Shown: positions 1 through 5,145 of the stretch, in pieces
How positions within the stretch are numbered: the stretch's first letter is position 1
Layout: every line of letters begins with the position of its first letter
Origin: Opitutaceae bacterium UBA6669
GTDB lineage: Bacteria; Verrucomicrobiota; Verrucomicrobiia; Opitutales; Opitutaceae
NCBI GenBank assembly: GCA_002455175.1
Contig: DKKJ01000112.1
Location: 382-5,526 of the forward strand
DNA length: 5,145 bases
Direction: 5' to 3'
Position numbers and translations under genes: made by a program
The notes under the pieces: generated by a model
What the model was told of the DNA's origin: nothing
Databases searched by the model: none
The model's input: only the letters and a program-made list of their open reading frames with translations

Positions 1-966
1 CGCGGGGAAACCTGCGTTGTAGATCAACGCATTGATCTCAAACGTTGAATGCTGCCCCGCCACCCGTAGCGAAAAGCGGTCACTCAAGCGATGATCAACC
101 GAAAGAGTAACGGATCCTCCGTCACGCTCGAGCGAGGCATCCGCACCCGCAAACTGACGATGACGGGGTGCCTGCAAGAATAACGCGCTGTTGCCGAATC
201 CCCGATCGGGAAAGCTTCTGAGTTCTGAGTACTCCCATTCTAGCGATACCGTAGTCGCATCGGTCGGACTCCAACTCATCACCGGGGCAACAAACCGGGA
301 CTGGGATTCAACAAGGTCACGATAACTTCCCCGATCATCAAACGAAGCATTGAGACGAAAACCGAACGCGTCGCCTAGCGGTTGATTGGTATCGATCGCA
401 GCTCGGAACGCTTCAAAGTCACCCGCGAGCACACTGATCTCGGTAAACGCGTCTCGCTGCGGCTTCTTAGTCACGATATTGACAATTCCACTCGGCTCCG
501 CCCGACCATAAAGCGCTGAAGCGGACCCCTTCAGAATCTCGATCTGCTCAAGATTCGCCAACTGAGTGTCGACGGAATAACCGCTCCGTCGAAATCCGTT
601 GGTGTAGCTGAAAGGCGTAGTGAAGCCTCGAATCGTGAAGCGATCGTTCGAGTTGCTAAAACCCACCTGTGGCGCCAGCCCCGGCGTGTACCGCAACGCT
701 TCGCCCAACGTCAGTGCGCCGCGGTCCGCGATCAACTCCCGCGTGACGACTTGCACAGAAAACGGAATCTGTTGGAGCGGCGTATCCGACTTGTTGGTCT
801 GCGGTGCTACGGTCGCACGGTAAGCCTGTTCACGCGAACCCAGAACCTCTACGGTTTCGAGTGCCACCGGATCCGAGTTTGTCGCCGGAGCGGCAGGGGC
901 AAGGGCGCCCGAAAGCACCAGGACGCTCAGAGAGCAGGCCGAATAATAAAGACGTCTTTTGTTCAT
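1..966 (-). CDS. TonB-dependent siderophore receptor, N-terminal part (cut by left window edge)
   Basis: An outer-membrane beta-barrel receptor that imports ferric-siderophore-type ligands using TonB-ExbBD energy. The frame is open from the ATG at 966 to base 1, giving 322 residues; the family is usually about 700 aa, so the rest of the barrel lies outside. Residues 1-28 are a Sec signal peptide (basic MNKRR, hydrophobic core, Ala/Pro-rich end). A TonB-box-like stretch, ETVEVLGSR, lies at 37-45. The plug domain follows: TPLQQIPFSVQVV at 62-74, LGEALRYTPGL at 87-97, FTIRGF at 110-115, and the hallmark QIEILKGSASALYGR at 141-155 running into EPSGIVNIVTKKP at 157-169. Barrel strands begin after about 175. 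I chose the ATG at 966 because its frame carries the signal peptide; the ATG at 970 is in another frame. The SD is weak: GGAGG at 987-991 is 20 bases away. The DUF2946-like gene lies upstream on the same strand. The siderophore subfamily follows from the plug motifs; the ligand cannot be told. Confidence 0.95.
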   Translation of the reverse strand, partial: MNKRRLYYSACSLSVLVLSGALAPAAPATNSDPVALETVEVLGSREQAYRATVAPQTNKSDTPLQQIPFSVQVVTRELIADRGALTLGEALRYTPGLAPQVGFSNSNDRFTIRGFTTPFSYTNGFRRSGYSVDTQLANLEQIEILKGSASALYGRAEPSGIVNIVTKKPQRDAFTEISVLAGDFEAFRAAIDTNQPLGDAFGFRLNASFDDRGSYRDLVESQSRFVAPVMSWSPTDATTVSLEWEYSELRSFPDRGFGNSALFLQAPRHRQFAGADASLERDGGSVTLSVDHRLSDRFSLRVAGQHSTFEINALIYNAGFPA

Positions 967-967
967 A

Positions 968-984
968 CATAATTTCGTTTTATG
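968..984. promoter_or_regulatory. Inverted repeat CATAA-N7-TTATG at the receptor start
   Basis: CATAA at 968-972 and TTATG at 980-984 are reverse complements with 7 bases between them, in the AT-rich patch directly before the receptor ATG at 966. The position suits an operator or a start-occluding hairpin. The arms are only 5 bp, so this is weak and could be chance. It does not resemble the canonical 19-bp Fur box. Confidence 0.2.
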
Positions 985-1152
985 AGCCTCCGCTTAGGCA
1001 GAAGACCCAACCAGGTTGTTTGTTTGTGCCCATGCAGCGTGTTCGTCGCGGCACGGGAACTTCGGGAACGTCTAAGACCTCGACGCACCCAACTCAGCGA
1101 TTCTGGTTCTGCGAGCAGAGTGAACGCCAAGACTTCGGAGCGCGCCGCGGGG

Positions 1153-1170
1153 AACGGTCAATCGACCGTT
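1153..1170. repeat. Perfect 7-bp inverted repeat with 4-base loop
   Basis: AACGGTC at 1153-1159 and GACCGTT at 1164-1170 are exact reverse complements separated by AATC. In RNA this would form a compact hairpin. There is no T-run after it in either direction beyond three T's on the plus strand, so it is not a typical intrinsic terminator. It lies in the leader between the small membrane protein and the TonB receptor, where it could be an operator, an attenuating hairpin or a processing site. A stem this short can also occur by chance. Confidence 0.35.
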
Positions 1171-1244
1171 TGAGTTGCGCCGAAACGCTTCCTCAACGTG
1201 TAGCCATCCCTAGACGTGCAGATTGCCGAATTTGAATCGCCAAC

Positions 1245-1658
1245 CTAAACGTGTGGAGGGGCGTGCGACAGGGGATGCAGCGAACGACGTGTCCCCCGAA
1301 GCCGTGCGTCCAGCGCACAGGCTACGCTCGCTTCCTCTTTCCACTCGACCACCAGCAGAGCCGGCACATCGAGCATCACGAGAACTCCATGAGAAAACAA
1401 GGTGACTACGCAACCGCCATCGTCCCACACCATGGCATCAGCAGTCTCGGCACCGGGTGCCGATGACTCCTGGCAAGCACCATGGCTGCACCCCGGCGAC
1501 ACGATATGATCCGAAGGCGCTTCAACGGCGTGGCCGTGCAAAAACGCGTGCAGCTCCGGACTAACTGCGAGGATATTCAGCGACAGGACCAAACCCACGC
1601 ACACCCAGGTCACCCACTTAATGAGTGGGCGGTAAGGCTGTGCGGAGTGAGGACCCAT
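1245..1658 (-). CDS. Small membrane-anchored His/Cys-containing protein, DUF2946-like, function unknown
   Basis: A 137-aa protein of unknown function. One clear membrane segment lies at about residues 14-33 (WVTWVCVGLVLSLNILAV region), followed by the motif SPELHAFLHGH at 33-43. His and Cys are concentrated in the next loop (H37, H41, H43, H51, C57, H59, C62). A second moderately hydrophobic stretch starts at GGCVVTLFSHGVL (81-93), and the protein ends APPHV. This layout (N-terminal helix, potential metal ligands, a CxVTLFxHG-type stretch, Pro-rich end with PP) resembles the short DUF2946-like proteins found next to TonB receptors. The assignment is by pattern only. I chose the ATG at 1658; a TTG at 1667 would add three residues, and neither has a clear SD. 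Its position upstream of the receptor on the same strand suggests a role in metal or siderophore uptake, which is inference. Confidence 0.72.
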   Translation of the reverse strand: MGPHSAQPYRPLIKWVTWVCVGLVLSLNILAVSPELHAFLHGHAVEAPSDHIVSPGCSHGACQESSAPGAETADAMVWDDGGCVVTLFSHGVLVMLDVPALLVVEWKEEASVACALDARLRGTRRSLHPLSHAPPHV

Positions 1659-1667
1659 GCTTTTCAA

Positions 1668-1878
1668 AAGAGCAGTAGCATACCAAAGCCGTCAACTCCC
1701 TTGTCCTTAGCCAGCACACTCCTCTCATGGAGGAGACAAATCGACGTCTCTAAGTATCGATAAAAATAAATCCTCCGCGGCTCCTCCTCTTTTCTGTGTC
1801 CAAAACCAAACGATTCGTTCGTTTAACTATGTCAGTCCCAAAGGTCAGAGTTTCTCCTCCGCAAAATCAAAAATTCTC
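1668..1878. promoter_or_regulatory. Divergent intergenic region between the small membrane protein and YciI-like gene
   Basis: These 211 bases must hold promoters for both divergent genes. The most promoter-like part is the AT-rich patch at 1751-1771 (taagtatcgataaaaataaat). On the minus strand an extended -10-like TGGTATGCT reads across 1676-1684, with no convincing -35. A 6-bp inverted repeat, CTCCTC/GAGGAG at 1719-1724 and 1730-1735, could be a small hairpin. Several pyrimidine-rich CTCCTCC tracts lie on the plus strand (1771-1776, 1781-1789, 1854-1860). No Fur-type palindrome is visible. No gene is supported in this interval. Confidence 0.35.
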
Positions 1879-2220
1879 ATGCCTAAATTTCTGGTCAGCC
1901 TCTACCACCCTACTGACTACGACCCCACTCTCATGGAGGATTCGGCGATGGATCGAGCCATTGACGAGCTCAACGACGAGATGATTGCCGCTGGGGTGAG
2001 GCACTTTGTCGGCGGACTCTATCCCGTCGACCGGGCGCACTCGCTGCGTGCTCAAGCAGATGGATCGGTCGCTCTCAGTCACGGTCCCTACCTCAATCAT
2101 CGTGAACACATCGGCGGTCTGTGGGTGCTGGATACTGCCACACTCGACGAGGCTTTAGACTGGGGACGCAAAGCCGCGATCGCTTGCCGGGCTCCTGTGG
2201 AGGTGCGACCCTTCCACTGA
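1879..2220 (+). CDS. YciI-family (DGPF/YCII-related domain) protein
   Basis: A complete 113-aa protein of the YCII-related family, whose members are small alpha-beta dimeric-barrel proteins of mostly unknown activity. The start MPKFLVSLYH matches the usual first beta strand. A helix at about 23-40 (MDRAIDELNDEMIAAG) is followed by FVGGLYP at 43-49, then SVALSHGPY at 63-71. That last stretch corresponds to the DGPF signature, here changed to SHGPY. HIGGLWVLD at 77-85, the helix LDEALDWGRKAA at 89-100, and VEVRPF at 107-112 complete the fold. The length is normal for the family. The ATG at 1879 is the natural start, although no SD precedes it (the upstream sequence is pyrimidine-rich). Such genes often sit beside ECF sigma factors, but none is seen here. 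It converges on the phnA-like gene and probably forms a single-gene unit. Confidence 0.9.
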   Translation: MPKFLVSLYHPTDYDPTLMEDSAMDRAIDELNDEMIAAGVRHFVGGLYPVDRAHSLRAQADGSVALSHGPYLNHREHIGGLWVLDTATLDEALDWGRKAAIACRAPVEVRPFH

Positions 2221-2384
2221 AGCCGAGCGTGACACGCGTCCCTTTTGTCGCGCGTGTGGAGAGAAACGCGAGGAGTAGAGACACCGTTCCCCTATTCGGT
2301 TCGCCAAATGGACAGTCCTGCCCGTTCCTTCCAGGACGGACGTCCGTGCTGCGAAGATGAGGTCCCACTTAATACCCTCGGCCG
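2221..2384. other. Convergent intergenic spacer, no gene
   Basis: These 164 bases lie between the 3' ends of the YciI-like gene and the PhnA gene. They contain a GC-rich hairpin candidate (2232-2257), a second weak inverted repeat (GTCCTG 2315-2320 with CAGGAC 2332-2337) and a 12-bp palindrome at 2336-2347. No reading frame here resembles a protein family, and no T-rich intrinsic terminator is evident for either gene. Confidence 0.6.
2232..2257. terminator. GC-rich hairpin, possible terminator of the YciI-like gene
   Basis: ACACGCG at 2232-2238 pairs perfectly with CGCGTGT at 2251-2257 around a 12-base loop. It starts 12 bases after the YciI-like stop codon, a usual place for a terminator. 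No T-run follows the stem on either strand, so classical intrinsic termination is doubtful; it could instead be a 3'-end stabilising stem. Confidence 0.3.
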
Positions 2385-2711
2385 CTATCCCTTTTTCACA
2401 AAACAAGCTTTGAGCGCCAAGGACACGCCGTCGATCTTACAATCGATTTCATGATCCCCGTCGACGAGACGGATCGCTTTCGCCCTCGACCCCTGCTTGA
2501 GCACGCCAGAGGAGCCGCGGAGCTTCAAATCTTTGATGAGGACAACAGAGTCTCCGTCAGCGAGGACATTTCCGTGAGCATCTTTGACCATCCGGACGGC
2601 CTCGGGTGCCGCCTCTTTAGGCCACTCGTGCCCACACGTGGCACACTCCCAATGACCAGGATGGCTTAGGATCTCTTCCAGGCTGCAACTAGGACAAGCG
2701 GGTTTGCTCAT
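2385..2711 (-). CDS. phnA: PhnA/YjdM family zinc-ribbon protein
   Basis: A complete 108-aa member of the PhnA (YjdM) family. The name comes from the E. coli phosphonate region, but the family's biochemical role is unsettled and it should not be equated with phosphonoacetate hydrolase. The N-terminal zinc ribbon has CPSC at residues 6-9 and CATC at 23-26, with GHEW following at 27-30. The C-terminal SH3-like domain carries the family signatures DGDSVVLIKDLKLRGSS and IRLVDGDHEIDCKIDG, ending FVKKG. The length is close to the usual 110 or so. I chose the ATG at 2711 because MSKPACPSC matches the family N-terminus; the open frame extends 20 codons further up without homology. The SD is poor. It lies 40 bases after the DUF2254 gene on the same strand, so they are probably co-transcribed. 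No other phosphonate gene is in the window. Confidence 0.95.
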   Translation of the reverse strand: MSKPACPSCSLEEILSHPGHWECATCGHEWPKEAAPEAVRMVKDAHGNVLADGDSVVLIKDLKLRGSSGVLKQGSRAKAIRLVDGDHEIDCKIDGVSLALKACFVKKG

Positions 2712-2751
2712 AATCGGAGCGCGCTTCCCTACTGGAGCCGACGCCTCCCCG

Positions 2752-4008
2752 TCAAGACGCCTGCCCAGCAACCGCCAACAGTCGCTTGCGATAGTGATCC
2801 AGTGAAATTTTCTCCAAAGCCTGAGCCAACGCCAGTTCGGCCTGAAACACCGCGGCGTGACGCAGATCCTCCCGCCCTAGGAGTGCCAGCGTCCGAAAGC
2901 ACTTCTGCAGTCGCAATGCGACCTCGACATACGGAGCACCGCTTCGGGCGGTCGCCATAAATGCGTCATCGAGCAGATCGCTCACGGCCAACCGCGGAAC
3001 GTTCACGTGCGGAAACTCGACCTCCCCTTCCTCGACCAGGCGCCGTGTTTCTACCCAGCGAGCAAACAGTCGAAGCTGGACTCCTAATACGCGGATGGAT
3101 GTCCCCGTGTCATTCGTGGATGCAGAGAGAGAACGATCGGCAATTTCAGACAAAACGATCAGGGCAAACCGAGGATCGACGCTCAAATCTCGTGAAGGCT
3201 GAATCGTAAAGGCATCACGCAGTCGCGCTTCATCTTCCTCATCGAGCCGATCAACTCCGACGACCGTCACCAATTGCCTCGCAGTGTCTACGAACGCCCC
3301 TGGCCGAACCCGCAACCAAATCGTAGCGTTCAACCGCTCCGCCAATTCGTTGAGCGCAGTCGTATCCACATGGCACAAATAACCGATTCGCAATGCCATG
3401 AAGTCGAGCCCCGTCGGCATGGAGACGTCGTCACCGTATTCCCGCCCACCGATCCCGCCGATTGCGGCCGGCGAGGAAAAAACCTCCAAAGCAGCCTTCT
3501 CCGCACGATCAATCGTGTCGTCGAGACCACCCAGGTTGGAAACCAGGGCGACCCACCGCAGGAACGACATGAGCACAAACGAAACCGCGATGACGAATCC
3601 TACAAAGAGCCCAAATCGTCCCACCGTTCCATAGCTGAGCGTGCTGAGAGCAACCAAGGCCACGACCGCGTAGATAAAGGCACCCACAAAACTCGCCAGT
3701 GCCGTCTGCGCCGTGGTATCCGCCATGACTAATACACGTGCTCTGGGAGTGCTGCTGCTGGATACCCCAGAAAACGCCGCGACCAATGCAGAAACAGCAA
3801 AGGTTGCCACCGTAAGCATCGAGGAAGCCAAGATCGCAAACAAGTTGGTCAGCGTCGCCTTCTCGATATCAAACGGCCACGTGTCGTTAGTGACATATTG
3901 GATGCCGTAAGCCAGGGTGACCCACCCTATCGCAAGCAAACTCATGATCGTGGGGCGAACCCACAATTGTTTCATGAGTCGACCCAGGAGATAACGAAAC
4001 TTGCTCAT
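2752..4008 (-). CDS. DUF2254 family four-helix membrane protein
   Basis: A complete 418-aa inner-membrane protein of the DUF2254 family (predicted membrane protein, function unknown). Four membrane segments fall at about 19-39, 54-80, 101-124 and 132-154. The family hallmark region runs from FDIEKATLTNLFAILASS (46-63) through SSSSTPRARVL (83-93) to QTALASFVGAFIYAVVALVA (101-120). After the last helix a soluble domain of about 260 residues follows, with RPGAFV at 235-240, a helix FALIVLSEIADRSLS at 281-295, and STND at 297-300, where relatives commonly have a GIND-type motif. I chose the ATG at 4008 (MSKFRYLLGR); the frame is open 32 codons further up to a TTG at 4104, but that extension is not membrane-like or family-like. 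A partial SD GGGA lies 7 bases before the ATG. It is first in an apparent operon with phnA and is preceded by two tiny chained ORFs. Confidence 0.92.
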   Translation of the reverse strand: MSKFRYLLGRLMKQLWVRPTIMSLLAIGWVTLAYGIQYVTNDTWPFDIEKATLTNLFAILASSMLTVATFAVSALVAAFSGVSSSSTPRARVLVMADTTAQTALASFVGAFIYAVVALVALSTLSYGTVGRFGLFVGFVIAVSFVLMSFLRWVALVSNLGGLDDTIDRAEKAALEVFSSPAAIGGIGGREYGDDVSMPTGLDFMALRIGYLCHVDTTALNELAERLNATIWLRVRPGAFVDTARQLVTVVGVDRLDEEDEARLRDAFTIQPSRDLSVDPRFALIVLSEIADRSLSASTNDTGTSIRVLGVQLRLFARWVETRRLVEEGEVEFPHVNVPRLAVSDLLDDAFMATARSGAPYVEVALRLQKCFRTLALLGREDLRHAAVFQAELALAQALEKISLDHYRKRLLAVAGQAS

Positions 4009-4101
4009 CAGGAATTCCCAACATGAGCCAACAGGAAACGCAACGCTCGGGGAGTCATTCAGGTTTTGATCTGACCACGGACACTTCCCGTACCTCCTCC
4101 T
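4008..4101 (-). promoter_or_regulatory. Leader of DUF2254 gene with strong SD and two chained mini-ORFs
   Basis: On the minus strand an extended purine SD, AGGAGGAGG, occupies 4101-4093. Eight bases later a GTG (4084-4082) opens a 9-codon frame (residues MSVVRSKPE) ending in TGA at 4057-4055. That stop overlaps the ATG at 4058-4056 in an ATGA junction. This ATG opens a 16-codon frame (MTPRALRFLLAHVGNS) ending in TGA at 4010-4008, which overlaps the DUF2254 ATG in a TGATG junction. The best SD of the region therefore serves the first mini-ORF, and DUF2254 could be translated by coupling. The sequence elements are seen directly; translation of the mini-ORFs is inference, and chance arrangement is possible. 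Confidence 0.3.
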
Positions 4102-4104
4102 CAA

Positions 4105-4207
4105 CGCACACGGGGTTTTCTAGGTACCATCAGGGCTAAACCTCCCCCAGGCCGACAACGCTTGCAGGCCGTACCTGAACCCTCCAGCGTGGGCGAATCT
4201 TCCTCCT
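4105..4207. promoter_or_regulatory. Divergent promoter region between DUF2254 and the Gfo/Idh/MocA gene
   Basis: These 103 bases must carry the start signals for both divergent genes, but I see no convincing -10 or -35 pair on either strand. A CAGGCC motif occurs twice about 17 bases apart (around 4149 and 4166), and a polypyrimidine tract (4201-4207) touches the plus-strand start codon where an SD would be expected. Confidence 0.3.
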
Positions 4208-5145
4208 ATGAATACCCTGCCCAACACTTCTCTGTCTCGTCGTCACTTTGTTGGTCGTCTCGCTCTCGGAGCCGCTGCCCTGACTTTGCCCGGGGCAAGT
4301 TGGGCGCAAGTTGATCGATCAAAGAAACTGGGCATCGCCTTATGTGGCTTGGGTAACTACTCCCGAGGCCAATTAGGCCCCGCCCTGAAAGTCACAGAGC
4401 ATTGCTACCTCGCTGGCGTGATCACCGGATCCAAAGAGAAGGGCCAGCAGTGGGCCAAGGACTACGGTTTTTCCGAAAAAAATATTTATGACTACACCTC
4501 GATGCAACGCATGGCGGACAATCGCGACATCGACATCGTCTACGTGGTCACCCCTAACTCACTTCACGCTCCTCACACCATCGCTGCCGCGAAAGCGGGC
4601 AAACACGTGATCTGCGAGAAGCCCATGGCCATGACTGCCGCCGAGTGCGACACCATGATTGCCGCCTGTCAAAAGGCCAACGTTCGGCTTTCCATCGGAT
4701 ATCGACTGCACTTCGAGCCCCACACCCAGGAACTCAAGCGATTAGCCGTGGAAAAAGATTTCGGCACATTCATGAAGATGTCGGGTGGAAACGGTTTTCG
4801 CATGGCCAGAAAAGTCTGGCGCGCGGAGCACAAACTGTCAGGAGGTGGTCCGTTGATGGACATGGGCGTGTATTCCGTACAAGCCGCTTGTATGGCCGCC
4901 GGAAATGCGCGGTGCATCGCGGTCACCGCCAAGGAGCATCCTAAGACTCGTCCGGAGATTTTTGAAGACGTGGAGGAAGGCCTCGATTACACGTTAGAAT
5001 TTTCGAACGGCGCCAAAGCAGAGCTGGTCACGACTTACGCGGATCGTATCGGAAAATTCCGTGCGAAAGGCGATAAAGGGTGGATCGAGCTCGAACCCGC
5101 GCACTCGTATCAAGGCATCAAAGGAAGAACCCACAAAGGCCCGCT
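4208..5145 (+). CDS. Tat-exported Gfo/Idh/MocA family oxidoreductase, glucose-fructose oxidoreductase-like (cut by right edge)
   Basis: An NAD(P)-dependent sugar or polyol dehydrogenase-type enzyme, probably exported already folded with its cofactor. The visible part is 312 residues; full members are about 350-400. A twin-arginine signal, SRRHFVG, lies at 10-16, with a hydrophobic stretch to about 28 and likely cleavage after SWA (31-33). The Rossmann motif ALCGLGNYSRG is at 44-54, followed by VVTPNSLHAPH at 113-123 and the family EKP motif in CEKPMA at 136-141 (K138). The C-terminal substrate domain shows YRLHFEPH at 165-172 and GGGPLMDMGVYSVQAA at 212-227. D218 and Y222 sit at the spacing of the catalytic Asp and Tyr described for Zymomonas glucose-fructose oxidoreductase. 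The ATG at 4208 is chosen because it gives the complete Tat signal; no SD precedes it. The true substrate is unknown. It is divergent from DUF2254. Confidence 0.95.
   Translation, partial: MNTLPNTSLSRRHFVGRLALGAAALTLPGASWAQVDRSKKLGIALCGLGNYSRGQLGPALKVTEHCYLAGVITGSKEKGQQWAKDYGFSEKNIYDYTSMQRMADNRDIDIVYVVTPNSLHAPHTIAAAKAGKHVICEKPMAMTAAECDTMIAACQKANVRLSIGYRLHFEPHTQELKRLAVEKDFGTFMKMSGGNGFRMARKVWRAEHKLSGGGPLMDMGVYSVQAACMAAGNARCIAVTAKEHPKTRPEIFEDVEEGLDYTLEFSNGAKAELVTTYADRIGKFRAKGDKGWIELEPAHSYQGIKGRTHKGP

Larger units (their letters stand above)
967..1244 (-). other. Non-coding leader/intergenic region before the TonB receptor
   Basis: This stretch of 278 bases separates the small membrane-protein gene from the receptor on the minus strand. 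I see no convincing protein gene: the plus-strand frames here are unrelated to any family I know and overlap the receptor antisense. I looked for a cobalamin-riboswitch B12 box and a classical Fur-box palindrome and saw neither. It does contain an inverted repeat at 1153-1170, a close direct repeat CGGGAAC at 1054-1060 and 1063-1069, a possible 17-codon upstream ORF (980-1033, minus), and a short inverted repeat just before the receptor start (968-984). The receptor may have its own promoter here, but I cannot point to convincing -10 and -35 boxes. Confidence 0.6.

Noticed and set aside
804..1235. 143-codon plus-strand open frame
   Set aside because: It overlaps the receptor's signal-peptide region antisense, has low-complexity Arg/Pro/Gln-rich composition, matches no family and lacks an SD. 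It is a shadow of a GC-rich coding strand.
1664..1681. Five-codon minus-strand ORF (MLLLL-type) overlapping the TTG before the small membrane protein
   Set aside because: Too short, with no SD, and the TTG start it would couple to is not the preferred start.
1722..1940. 13-base direct repeat CTCTCATGGAGGA at 1722-1734 and 1928-1940
   Set aside because: One copy is inside the YciI-like coding sequence, and one such 13-mer match in 5 kb is not rare enough to call; no further copies were noticed.
2336..2347. Perfect 12-bp palindrome ACGGACGTCCGT
   Set aside because: About one such palindrome is expected by chance in 5 kb, and its location between gene ends suggests no operator role.
2712..2771. 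20-codon N-terminal extension of PhnA
   Set aside because: It would overlap the DUF2254 3' end, and the family N-terminus begins at the ATG at 2711.
3274..3732. 152-codon plus-strand open frame
   Set aside because: It lies wholly antisense within the DUF2254 gene, whose frame carries clear membrane segments and family motifs.
4009..4104. N-terminal extension of DUF2254 to the TTG at 4104
   Set aside because: The 32 extra residues are neither signal-like nor family-like, and the SD at 4093-4101 would lie inside the coding region.
4645..4944. Open frames of 87-99 codons on both strands
   Set aside because: Both are inside the Gfo/Idh/MocA reading frame, which has the EKP and GGG-D-Y motifs; they are out-of-frame shadows.

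Overview
The window looks like ordinary chromosomal DNA from a moderately GC-rich, Gram-negative bacterium. A TonB-dependent outer-membrane receptor implies an outer membrane. A Tat-exported Gfo/Idh/MocA oxidoreductase, a small His/Cys-containing membrane protein upstream of a siderophore-type receptor, and start codons mostly without a good Shine-Dalgarno (SD) sequence together suggest the Verrucomicrobiota (Opitutae-like). That placement is inference, since there is no rRNA or other marker. Both window edges cut through genes.

Layout: (1) 1-966, minus strand, the N-terminal 322 residues of a TonB-dependent siderophore receptor; the rest lies to the left of the window. (2) 967-1244, a non-coding leader of about 280 bases in front of the receptor, with a short inverted repeat and a possible upstream mini-ORF. 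(3) 1245-1658, minus strand, a 137-aa membrane-anchored protein with His and Cys residues and a DUF2946-like layout, probably transcribed with the receptor. (4) 1668-1878, a divergent intergenic region. (5) 1879-2220, plus strand, a YciI/DGPF-domain protein. (6) 2221-2384, a convergent spacer with a GC-rich hairpin. (7) 2385-2711 and 2752-4008, minus strand, PhnA/YjdM and a four-helix DUF2254 membrane protein. They are 40 bases apart, with DUF2254 first, and probably form one operon. (8) 4008-4207, upstream sequence shared with the divergent next gene; it contains a strong SD and two tiny ORFs that chain by overlapping stop and start codons into the DUF2254 start. (9) 4208-5145, plus strand, a Tat-signal Gfo/Idh/MocA (glucose-fructose-oxidoreductase-like) protein, cut by the right edge.

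The genes do not form one pathway. The receptor and the small His/Cys protein plausibly belong together in metal (iron) acquisition, and DUF2254 and PhnA are a second transcription unit. YciI and the oxidoreductase look like independent genes. I see no mobile element, CRISPR array, tRNA, rRNA or recognisable riboswitch. No convincing new system is evident; the best leads are the mini-ORF cascade before DUF2254 and the small protein next to the receptor.
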